From assembly GCA_947396885.1 (NCBI GenBank), contig OX377205.1, forward strand, positions 25,221,407-25,285,406: 64,000 nucleotides of DNA, given 5' to 3'. Of this stretch, positions 10,901 through 23,400 are shown in pieces. Made by a program: the position numbers and the translations under genes. Origin of the DNA: Heligmosomoides polygyrus polygyrus. Lineage: Eukaryota; Nematoda; Chromadorea; Rhabditida; Heligmosomidae. The first letter of the stretch is position 1. Every line of letters begins with the position of its first letter. The notes beneath the pieces were generated by a model that was not told the DNA's origin, made no database searches, and saw only the letters and a list, made by a program, of their open reading frames with translations.

Positions 10901-13900
10901 CGGAGAACCGACGATGAGATGCTTTCCGGTGAGATATGAAATGCTTCCTAACCGCCTCATAGATCTGAACAGTTTGGTCTGCTTTCACCGATGAGCAGGC
11001 GAAAAAGAGCAGATCTTATCATAATGTTCAAAAATCTCACCATAAAGTTGAACAACGACACAGAAGAATTCTTGGACGGGAAGCTGGAGAGATCCGTCAG
11101 AGGAAAACTCGAACTGCAGTACCAGTTGCTAAGTGAAGACTTAGAAGAGATTTCTTAACATATAGAATTCTTACGAAAACTAAGCCTGCTTCCTGGAAGA
11201 TACGAAGTCTAATGTCTGCACAAGTTTGGCGTAGAGCTATTGCTTGTCGAAATTTTCAAATGTGATTGTAGTTGATTAGTGTGTGATGTCGCTTTGTTCC
11301 TTTCTGCGTGCCTTGTGTTCCTATGCGTGAATCATATTCGCGCTTTGGATAAATAAATAAATGAATAACTGGTATCAAATTTTTCCTAGACCGTATAGGT
11401 CACAAATTGGAACTATTACAATCCTTGTGCAAAATGTTTCCTGCGTCATAATAAACTACCGTTATAGACCCTCCTCTCGTAAGGATGCAGCACTTTGACG
11501 GTATCTAGAGTACTTTAATGCCACGCTCTATCGAGACTGGGCGGAAGGGAAATGAATAGGAATCTCGCCGCCTTAGTTACTGCCGTGGGCATAACATATG
11601 TCGAACTTGCGAAGGAAGCTGCACCAGCGGTTGCATAACCTTTTCTCTATGATTTGCCAGGGAGGAGAAGGAGGATGCAGCTTGCGGTAGAAACAATGAA
11701 TAAGGGGCGAGCGTAGCGCAGACGGAGGCTGCCGCGTGCACCCTAAAGCTCCTGGTTCGGATTTCCCGCCCAGGCCAACCAAACATTTCATCCCTTGAAA
11801 GAATAAAGCGCTGACTTTCGTCGGCTGGTCCCCCGTTAGCCACAGTATATCCAGACACGCATTCATTCGCCTCTATGTCATCCTGTAGAATTAGAATGCG
11901 TGGCGCATCCCAAAAGGGATGAGCAACGCCCTCTTTTATACTTTGTCCTTCAAAGTGAATAAGTAGAGTAGGATGAAAACATTTTTGACTAGGAGGGCGG
12001 CGGCAGGGTATTGAGAATGCTGGTAATGAAAGTGATAGTGCAGTCGCTCGAGTGGGAGGAAAGGGCTTCGTTTGAAGGGAAGAATCCTATAAAATTTTCT
12101 TTTTGCTGACGACATCGCCCTTTCTCGCATACCACCTCTAAACCAAAGGTGATGTTTGTTGTGCTAAACGAAGCAGGAGAAGTGATCGGACTGTTAATCA
12201 TCTAGATGAATACATATTTGATGTAAATAGAACTTCTACGAGGAAGAAGAAATTCAGCTGGAAGACTATCAGCACGCTGACACGTCGTCCTACGTTTACC
12301 TCGTATTCGTTGAGAAAAAATATGAAATACGACCCAAAGAAATGAATACGAGAGGAGGCCATGAGCTGCACCCTCCCCGGGCGTCAGAGTTAGGTAGGTT
12401 ACAGTTTATCTTACGCATCTCGACCTCCAAAAAATCTATTTGATTCGACTGTTTTCCCTGCGCACTGTTTCCAGGACGGTCGATACAAGGGCACTAAAGG
12501 GCGCACACAGAGCCGCTTGAGCGATGTCATCTGAAGTACAAACGGTGAATTCAACATCGAGCTGGACCTCGCGGCCCAACATGAGTTACCTTTGTGACCC
12601 AGCGGATCACGATTTGAAAGCTAAATCTCGAAAAGTCGGGCACATCTGGAGGAAAGACGACGGATGGGTGAAAAGAGGACTGGAGTAGATCTCAGGAGAC
12701 GTCAAGCACCCTGTGGGAGACCTCGAACAAGGCGGTTCGTCGCACGGCTGAACCAACTAACCTACTAGTTGGGAACGAATTAAGTCTTCGTCAACGTCAC
12801 CATGCTGAAAGGGCAACAACATCCTGGATGACGCTGGCTAGATAACGAACCGAATATGAAAGATATTATGGCCCGAACGGCCAACGAAGATGGGGCACCT
12901 ATGTATACAAACAGGGACGGGAGGGGGAAGGTGGCCTCGTGTGTTTGGCTGGACGACAAAAATGGATAATACTGGACGGATCTCCATCCTTCAGTTAGTA
13001 GAAAATGTGTTTGATTTTTAGAAATTCTTTGAGCCTTCTTCGTTAGGAGGCCGAAATCTTCACTATAGAGTCGCACAATCACACACAACACACTTTCCGA
13101 ACTTCAAATATGGAACTTCAAAAACACTGCAGGTCAAAAAACCGAAACCTAACCCTCCACCTATGAAGCTATATTTTTGTTTTTTGCTTTATCTTAGCTT
13201 TATTTATTTGCTATATTGCGCTAGGAGACTGTGCTGTTACATATAAACTTCCTGCCCCTCTTACCCGGTAGGCTCAAGGACTTTACAAGAATGAAACATA
13301 TTTTTCTACTATCATATTTTTGAAGGTTGGATATTTCCGCAGCCGAGTCTATTTTCGCCATTCAGACATTTGAACCTTTCCTATCAGTAAGTACTTAACA
13401 GACTTGCATGCAGAATAAAGACTGTCTATACTCCCAGGACATCTATATTCGCCCTAAAAATCCGCTATTACATTACCTATGTTCTAGTAATTTCTTGTGT
13501 GCCGAACGAACTTTTATGGTGGAACCTCTATTACCCGTCCTGACGTTTCGACACGTTCGTCGTCTTCAGACGCCTGAAGGTTGTGCAAGGTATTGAAGAC
13601 CCCACCAAACATCTCAAACACTAGCGGTCTCTACACTGTAGATGTAAACCATAAAACCTCACGCAAAGAGGGATAAACGGGGTCGTGTTACTTACCATAG
13701 CTGAGTGCGTGCTAGAGCACTTTCAGTGGATGGCGTGTTGTGAGTTTATCCCTCTGCGCGAGGTTTTTGCGGGTTTTCCTTTACGGCTAAAGTGGTTGAA
13801 GGTGGAGTGCGTTCAATATCTTGCACCCTCTTCGGCCTTCTAAAGACGACGACAGCGTCGAAACCTCAGGCCGAGTAATTAAAGGTCCACAATAAAACAT

Positions 13901-14466
13901 CGTTCTGCGCACAAGAAACTAAAACAAAATCAACTTACTATGCCGAGCTTTTGCAAAGAGAGGAGCTGGAATCTTATTGAAAACCTTGCTCAGAGTTATG
14001 TTAAGAATACCTATAGCGTGGAATTATTACTCGTTACGCTATGTACAGAAATACTTCGAGTCGCAAACTCTGCAATGTTCTGGCCTTCTAATTCTCCTTG
14101 TGAGGCCCAAAAGAATTAGAAAAAAGGGCTGCTTCAGACCTTCAGTTTTGTAGCACATAGTTTTCGCCAAGTTTTTTGCTCTACATGTGAGCATTGAAGC
14201 AACATTGGAGAATTACCGTGAGCGTGAACATTAACTCCGCTGTAGCGTCCGTGTAAGATCGCTGTATCAGGAAGCTTCGATGAAGTGTCTGCATTATATT
14301 TAATAACAGCTGCTACTTCTTATGTTATTTTAAGAAAAACTGTGAGGATCGAATTTATAGTGATCCTAAAGAGAAAGTCGATAGGAACAGTCGAAACAAA
14401 AGTTTAAAAAAACAGCTGACGTCTTGCGTTTCTAGTAATTGTTTTTTCTTCCAATTCTGATGTGCT

Positions 14467-14497
<31 letters not shown>

Positions 14498-17400
14498 TTG
14501 AGCACTTGACACCCTCGCGCTTCAATGCTGTCCGTGTTCCTAGCATATCAGCAAGTTCTAAAGATATAACAGTACATGTATGTATGTTGCTCATACCATC
14601 TGATAAATGTTCATTCCCGTGCCGCAGTTTTGACCTGTTCTGCCGTTGACAACTTGTCCAGTGGCAAGTAGTTGCCTATAAGGAAACACCTTTGTTGCAG
14701 AGTAAACTATAAGCGCCAGATTTCAAACTGCTTGCACTCAAGCATTGCAGTAACCTCATGAACATAGTTTTGTTCTATACTTTTTAAAAAACGGGTTATC
14801 ATTAAAAGCAGTTAACAAGAGATGTTCGGCTAGACCAGTGTTGTGCGGCGCTGCTTTACGAAGCGCAATGAGAATTTTCTGAAATCCTATTTCTATTATG
14901 GGCGCGTGTAGTCGGCGGAGGCGCGACTGTCGCGTGCACCCGATACCAGGTTCCTGGTTCGGATTTCCCGCCCAGGCCAACCAAGCCCTCCATCCCTCCG
15001 GGGTCGGTGAATTGGTACCAGAAGTCTCTGGGAAGGATAAAGCGCTGACTTGTTCATCGGCTGGCCACCGCAAGTCATTGTATGGCCAAATACGCATTCG
15101 TGTCGCCTCCACGACATCCCGTAGAAGTAGAATGCGCTGGCGCATCCCAGAGGGGATTGAGTAACGCCGTCCTTTATCCTTTATCCTTTATCCTATTTCT
15201 ATTATAAGTTCCGGCTGTTTCTCTCTCCCTTTCTCGGCATTACAGCTTGGATTCCCTGTTTGCTACAATTTTTGAAAGGGGTGATACCTTCTGTTATTGT
15301 GTATCTCCAGAACCCTGTCGCGAATCGCTTGTGTCATCGGACCAGATTCCATGGTTGTTGGCGCTGCTGTCGTCGTTGTCGCTGCAGCCGTGGTAGTGTC
15401 GGCAGTTGTTGGTCCAGCAGTGGTTGCTGCCGTTGTAGTAGCCGCAGTTGAAGCCGCCGCAGTTGTAGTGGCTGCAGCAGTTGTATCGGCTCAATTATAG
15501 AGCAATGAGCGAAGCTTGTTTAATACGTCAGCGAATCCTCACTATCTCTAGAACACGTCAAATTCGTAAGCTGAAAATACGCCAGCTCTCTCGTTGGGAT
15601 TTCAGTTACCACTATCATGTAGTGTTATATTGAAGAAATGCAATGAATTGAGGTGCTGGATTCAATACAGCCTCCATGAGCTCTGAGTTCCAAAGAGTCA
15701 CTGAGCTTACTTTTTATATTGTTTCTGAACCAAAGTGGACCTAAATTATAAAGAGCAGCGTAGTTTAGATGCTTGCAAAAACCTATCCGTTTTTAGAAAT
15801 CACTATAGAAACGATCGTTAAGCTGCCTAAAGCTTTATAGTTGTTGGAGATTTCCATCTACTTTGTAATACATGTACTTGTTTCTGTTTAGCAAAAAATC
15901 TAATAAGGATATGCTGTTTTAGTAAAAATTTCAAAAGTTGGCGACATGATTTAATAATGTTATGTTATGTTTATTACACAGATGGTTACCCATCCATGTG
16001 AGATTGCCGAACAGTAACAAAAAAAATCAAAAGAATCCACGATTAAACGCCGGCATTTAGCACAACTCATAAACAACCCCTAACCGAAAAGAATTAAAAC
16101 ATCCATAGGACAAAACGAAAGAAAATTAAGGCAGCAAAACAAACAACGATAGAAAGAAGAGCAAGCAGAGAAACGTGCGAAGAATTATTATAGATATTAA
16201 ATATGGAGGTGCTTGCATATAAGATTTTTGAGGATATGGTAGCTCAATCCGAAAGACCCTTTTTTAGGCAATCTTTCGAAAGTGGCCGCTGTTCTATTAG
16301 AAGAGTAAAATCTTCTACAATTGAGCCTTGCGGCTTTGACCTGGAGTTTCATTGAGCCACCCCTAGTGGACGTGGTTCTGGATGATACCAAGTTCTGAAC
16401 TTTAAGACCAAAAGCACCATGGATGATTATATAAAACAATTTGCGTTACGTTCTGTACTGGATGGTATTGCGTCATAGAGGAAGCCAATGGCTCTAGTCG
16501 TCAATTTCCTTGAGAAGTTGTTCTGAACTTTTTCCAGTTTTCCAATAGAATTACGTTTATACGGAGAAAAACCGGGATGGCGTACTCCAATATAGGCCGA
16601 ACGTAAGTTTTGTAGGCACGAAGAAGAACTTTTGCGTCCCGTGTTGACAGGCCCTGAAAATTTTGTTCACCACAACAGTAGCTCGTTGAGAAATAAATTC
16701 ACAATGTTTATCGAAGCAGAGATCCTTGGAAATTATGAAACCAAGGTCCGTATTTTCCTGTACTATACTGACAATTTCAACGCCAGCAATGCTGTAAGCG
16801 TGTTTTTGATTGTTGGACAGTAGATAATAAACCTTAGTTTTTTCTTTGGACAAAGGTAGGCCCCATTTGTTGGCCCAAGTACTCATAAAATTTATTGCGA
16901 GCTAAACTGCAAGAATATATTTCTCAGAGTTAATAGTTGATAGATTTTGAAATCATCAGCAAAAGCTGTAACTCCCACTCCAAACGCAGCAATGCGTCGG
17001 GTAAATCAATATTAATGATTTTGAGACGTTTGCAATTCACGAAAGCAAAAAGCAGAGAAGCTAAAACGCAAGCGGCGCCACCTTAGCTATGCCAAAAAAC
17101 ATAGACAGTGATCACATCACTGGACGTGGATGAGTACTCTAAATATGATTTCAGAGTCAACTGAGTAGCCCTGTTGCAGTAAGGCTATTTCACGATTTGG
17201 CAGACTTTTTTCCATCATCATAGGATTTGCCCTGTAATCAAATGGTTCCAGCTTTCTAGCTTATTCGACAGTTTATGAGCGGCAGTTCCTCCTATCTTGT
17301 GTTCTACACTGTACAAATCTTGGTTTTCTTGTGCTTCGAACGTTTCATACACTCTGCGTTTTATAACAAAAACTAATTTTTGGTCGCATGCCAAGTTTTC

Positions 17401-20400
17401 TTTTCAATTTTCTGTCTTTCTGTTCTGAAGATTTTTTCTTACTAAAAAAGCAAAGTATAAAGAAAACATGCGAAGTATCAAGAAAACAGTTGCTTTTGTT
17501 TTAGATCACTTATAACGTGCGCTAAACAAAATCTATCACTCTTCAGGAGCTTTTTAGAAACCAGATTTTCTTGACAAAGAGAACTGTAGTTGAAAAAAAT
17601 GAATGCTCAGCTACCCGGAAAACTTTTGTGATATGCTGTGACTTTCTTTCATTCCAGAATGATTATTTCTGATATTAATATCAAGAAGAGCAAGGATGAA
17701 ACAGGATGAAATCTTTTCATAGGCGATATTCTTCAATGTGCAAGTATAACTTTGTTTCATTATTGTCGGGTAGTTCAGAATCATAATACATCGACTAGAA
17801 ATTGCGTCCGTTCCCAGAAACGATGAGAAGTTAAAGACGGTGTCACTCAATCCTATTTTGGATGCGCCACGCACTACACTCCTAACGGATATCGTTGAGG
17901 CACAAAGAGCAATCTTGAATCGGGATGCGCCGAACACTCGGTGGTTGAAGATTCCTAACGGAGTTTGAGCATCGTGCAAGCAGTTCTGCAGCGATCGCCT
18001 AGCCAACTATCCCATTGTCGGCTAGGCCATCGTAAAATGGCACACGTGTTGCAGGAGTGCTACCAATAGCGTGGCTTTGGCAAACTGGTGTACTTTCGGT
18101 AGAAAGTTGATGCAGTATACGATGTTCCTCCCCTAACTGGGTCAGATCGCCTAGGCTCCACCATGAACCCGCTGTTTGCGTAAGAGGGGTAGAAGTGTGT
18201 TTGGAAAACACTTGTGAAGAGTGTCACAAAACGTACTTGCGAAAGCTGCTCCTGCAGAGCAAAGACCTTGAGTATTTCCTGCAGTAGTTGTACATGTAGA
18301 GCCAGGTAGCGCATTAGCACAATCCGCCGGATCAGTGCATCCGTCATTTCCCGTGCCAGGTGGGTACAGCTGGCTGTTCAATGCTGGTCTGAAAGTAAAT
18401 CGAGTGGTTCTCAGAAGTTATTGTTCAGAACTGAAGTGTAAATTCTGAAAATGATAAAATGTAAATCAAAGGTATAATAAAATGTCGTTCAGCTCTTGAA
18501 GTGAAGCGATTGAGGGCTGAAAATTCCTGCCACATACATGCTAAACGATACTTTGACTTTTATTACATGTGGAACCACATGTGGGATTTAAAGAACAACA
18601 CCAACAACAAACCCAAGGAAAATAGAGCAGACCTGGCTACAATAGATCACACTGCATTGTAGGACCTACAGCAAGAGTGGAAAAAGAATGAAACACAACG
18701 GCAAGGAGAAAGGCTGATTTTATGGAAACGACTAAATGTTAACACTTCAGGTGCACAAATAAAACGCTTTTGAACTTAGCCAACCCGTCAGGGACCTGCA
18801 CTTTTTTGCTCAGTTTGAAATACTCCGATCCGGCTCTGAAAGTGAAGAAATGCCGCCTAAGCGTTGTACGTGGCTGTTTAAGCACCAGCTTACGCTCAAG
18901 TCCTCGTGTGCGTGAGCATGCAAAGGTGAGGAATCTGCCAGGATTTAAACCAACTAGTGTTCCAACTATTCTGTGTGCCATAATGAGATCATTTCTTTTC
19001 CTTCTAAGGTAAAGACTGTCAAGTTTTAACATTTTGTTCCTGATTAAACCACGAGGTATACTGTTGTTGGTGAACCCGAGAGCTCTAATGAATACTTTCC
19101 TCGTAAAATTATTTTGAACCTTCTCTAGCATATCAATTACGGTCTTCTTTCTTGGATAGAAAACACATGTGCCGTATTCAAAAAGTGGGCGAACGTAAAT
19201 TTTATACGCCTTAATGAGTAGGGAAGGATCACTTGAACTGAGGGACTTAAACAAGAGGAATAACCTCTGCGTGGCCTTACTAGAAATGAGTTTGCAATGA
19301 TCATCAAAGTTAAGTTTTGAATCGAGGAGAAAGCCAAGGTCTCTAATACAGTCAACACCTTCAAGAACAGTACCATTTATCTGGTAGGCGTGTCTGGGAT
19401 TAGAGGGTCCCAGGTGAAACACCTTAGTTTTATTAACAGACAAGGGGAGCTTCCATAATTTCGACCATAGAACAACCTCATCTATTGCGGCTTGAATGCT
19501 AATCGAGTCATTCTGCAAACTAGTAAAAATCTTTATGTCATCCGCAAACAACTTACAAGTAACACCTAGTCGTTCGATTTCCAGCGGCAGATCATTAATA
19601 TAAATAATGAATAATAAAGGTGACAACACCCCACCTTGAGGCACACCACTAGGTGCTCCCTTAATACTAGATAGGCAGCCATTAACCCTCACTTGAAAGG
19701 TGCGATTGTGAAGAAAACTTTCGATCCAAGCTAATATTCGATGATGTATTCCCACCTGATTTAATTTTAATAGCAGCAGTTTGTGTGAGGCTCTATCAGA
19801 TGCTTTTTCAAAGTCAAAGTAGACCACATCGATATAGCGCTTTCTATCAATTTCCAAGGTCCAATCATCAAGAGATTCCAGGATATGTGTTTCAGTTGAT
19901 CTCCCTTTTCTGAAACCATGTTGGCAGTGAGACAGAAAACAATTAGATTCCAAATGATTAACGATACCAATTTTAAGGATTTTTTCGAAAAGTCTGCAAA
20001 AAACGGAGGTGATACTTACAGGCCTGTAATTATTAGGATTACTATACGGAGGTTTCTTGGGAATTGGTGTAATGAATGAATACCTCCACTTCCTAGGTAC
20101 TTCCGCACGACCAAATATTAAGTTGAACAGAAACTCAAGAGGGGTAGCAATGTGATGAGCAACCTTCTTTATGAATTGAAAAGGAACACCATCGGGCGTC
20201 TCCGATGATGCACTTTGGCCACCTTGAGAGAAGTTCTAAGATTTTAACACGACTAAATCAGACTGAATCTTTCATTGCTGGAAAACTTTTACCTAGAAAT
20301 GGCATGTGATCATCACTTTCCTTGACATAAACACTTTCAAAGAAATCCGCAAGGAGTTCTGCTTTGTCCATATCGGAGACAACGATCGATCCGTCATCCC

Positions 20401-23400
20401 TATCTAAGGTGGCTACCGGTTGCTTGCTTTTAATTTTTGAGTTAATAAACTTGTAAAAAGCCAATTTGTTCCCAGATTCTAGGATTTTTTTCTCCACTGA
20501 CTTATTAAATTTGGCTAGTTTTTTAACAAATAAATCAGACGCTTTTTTTTGTAAAATCTACAGGTGTCTAGAGTATTGTCAACCATGGCTCTCTTGTACG
20601 ATTCAACCTTAGCTCTATATAACCTATCAAGATAACCAGGGAGCCTAGTTTTAGAAACCGGCGTTTTCTGCAAAGGGACGAACAGCGATACAACATGCTT
20701 CAAAATGAAAATGAACGTCTCATACATCTCATTAACATTTCCAGAACTAAGAAAAGAGCTTGTCCAGTCAATGGTACCTAAATACGTACCTATAATTTCA
20801 TAATTGGCCTTTTTGAAATCAGCAATGTAAATGGACTGCTCACGTGGAACGGAAGCTGTAAGACGAAAAAGAATGGTGGCATGGTCGCTAGTTCCTATAG
20901 GGGAAATAACTTCAACTTGCTTTAGAGATCCCAACTCATTGGTAAATAACAAATCTAGCATCTTATTATTCCGTGTATTAGATGTAATATGCGGTGTGCA
21001 TATACTTGGGAATAAGTGCTTTATCTCTAACCATTATACCTACTATCAGGTTTTCCAAAGTTGGAATAATGAGTAGAGGCCCTTTGTCAGTGTTTACTTG
21101 TTTTTAACTCTTCAGATCCATATGTCACTGTAAAGCTCATTTTACACAGTTTTCTATGATTATTTCTCAGAACGGGTGGTCTACTGAGAAATTTTTAGGG
21201 CTTGAAGCGCGGAAGAGAAAACAGTACTTCACCGTCATAACAACGTTTTGTTGCGATCAAAACTATAGGGCAAGGCAGGATTCGAGCCCGGTACCTCTTG
21301 CTGACCAGGCAGGAGTGCTTTACGCCACTACACCACCGGCACTGGCTGATTGAATGCAACATCCATACCTCGTGGGCCGATCAGCAGTCACCCGTATATC
21401 GGGATGAGCCGGCCGCTGATATCAGCATCGAACCAGTAAAGCTGAATGTCTTGGTAAAAATGATTCAACATAGTTTCCTCAAGCTTCAAGTGGCTAGTAT
21501 AATGTTTTAGCCCTATTTAGATCTTTGAGTTTGGTGGTTGCGGAGTACGGGAGTGCAGGAGCCTGAAACGAGAACATGCCACGAAGCACACTGCTCAAAG
21601 TTATTTCTAAAATATCTCATTGAAAATTCTGTGTTGTAAGAACAGCTCTGTCAGTCTTCTTGTGAAGCATATTGTGCGCATTAACATAGAAAACGACCAA
21701 ATTGCTCTTTCCAACTGTTGGTGTCCTTAGGAACAGGAAACATCTCCTAATTACTATCACTTGTTTCTAAACCAGACTTATTGCGGTCTCCCGCATCTAG
21801 CTCCAACGGCTATGACTTAGCAAAATTAACGTGAGCAACTTCAACTGCAGGATCTGTGAAGCGAAAAGACTTTACAAAGAATGAATTCTATGCTGAGCGA
21901 TTCAAGATGTTCTTGAAGGGTTAGAACGGTTAGTAAGCTCCATGAAAGCTTGGTAGACTAACTTTAGCTGTTCACAACAACTGAAAGAAAAGAGATATGA
22001 GATTAATGATAGTTGTTGAGATAGATCGCTAAAGCAGGTTAGGCTTCTGATAAAAGGTTGATGCATAAGTTCTTCGGCATTTACAAGTACGTCTATTTCA
22101 AAAGACCGGCTCGATAGGAAAAAGAAAGCCTTGGAAAATCATCCCGAAATTCACCTCATTCCGGTTGCTTGATGATATTATAGTTTCGCATTTTATGCGT
22201 TTTCAACGCCAAATCCCCAGCTACTCCTATTCATACCTTTCCTCATACCTAAACAATTGTAACTAAAACCACAGAGAGTCCTTACACAGTTATAGGTTCC
22301 TGCTTGCACTGTAGTCCACCGGGTGTCCATACTGGTGGCTATTACATAGAGACTCTAGGCACCTGATGGAGTTAGATTTGAGCATGCCCCGGTACAAGCT
22401 GAAATGTGTTTACACCAAGCGGTTTGGTACGGTCAGACGTCGTTGGCGTGGGTCAGCAACCTAGTTATTGGATTGAAATCGGCCGGCAAGCTTCAAAGGT
22501 TCGGCCCCTGGTACAACACGCACTGACCCAGTGCGGCATGAATCGCTAGAGCACGTAGCTAACCCTTCTCTTAACTCCGCTCTAACGTTCATCGTCATGG
22601 TCAGCATGTCAACCATATACAATACCGGCCTTATCTATTGGTCTTTGGGAGGAAAAAGCGAAAAAACTGCCTTTTCCGCCGCTTTTCTGTAGCGCTCTTC
22701 AAATTGAGCGCATTGCAAATTGAATGACATATTCGTGATCAGCACCGAGCTCTCTTCCCGATGAGCTGAAAATCGCATAGCGAGCGTCTGAAATGTAGTT
22801 CAGTGACCTAATTTCTGCCCGGCGCGGCTGACCCCTGTGCTCGCGGGAGATAATTACACCCACAGCTCCCAAGTGGCTAATGAAGGAAGAGATTCGGCCC
22901 TTTAAAGCCTAGTTTCTGCATTATATACATAGTCACACATAGTTCTCTGGATTCCCTAGTATTTCACGATCACATTGATCTACTTCCTTAAAGGATCCGA
23001 CAATTTAAGTGTTGTTATTTTCAGAAAATGTCTCCGCTTTGGAGGACTCTAATTTCGTTATATCAAGATTGTATGTGCTTATACTCGTTTGTCACGTTGG
23101 AGGCGAGAGTGAAAATCAAGCTGCGAAGTTGGAACCTTCAAAGTTGAAATCGTTAGCGATTGTACGCTGCCAAAGTTGCCCATATGACACTTCTTCGTAG
23201 TTAGCCGTACACTTTTCGTGTCATTAAAGTGGGCACAAAATGGTTTCCTTGAAGACAGGAACGTAGATATCTGGAGGCCTATGAAAACACCTTATAGTCT
23301 TCTACAGGTGGGATTTCGACTGGCCCGGAGGACATTTTGGTCACCCAGTTACAGAGCAAACTCACCTCAAATGCTAACTGAGTGTCACTTTAAAAGATGT

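Noticed and set aside
15297..15500. Val/Ala-rich plus-strand frame and Asn/Cys-rich minus-strand frame over the linker exon
   Set aside because: Both are shadows of the Ala/Thr linker codons, which are fixed by splice phase with CAP exons.
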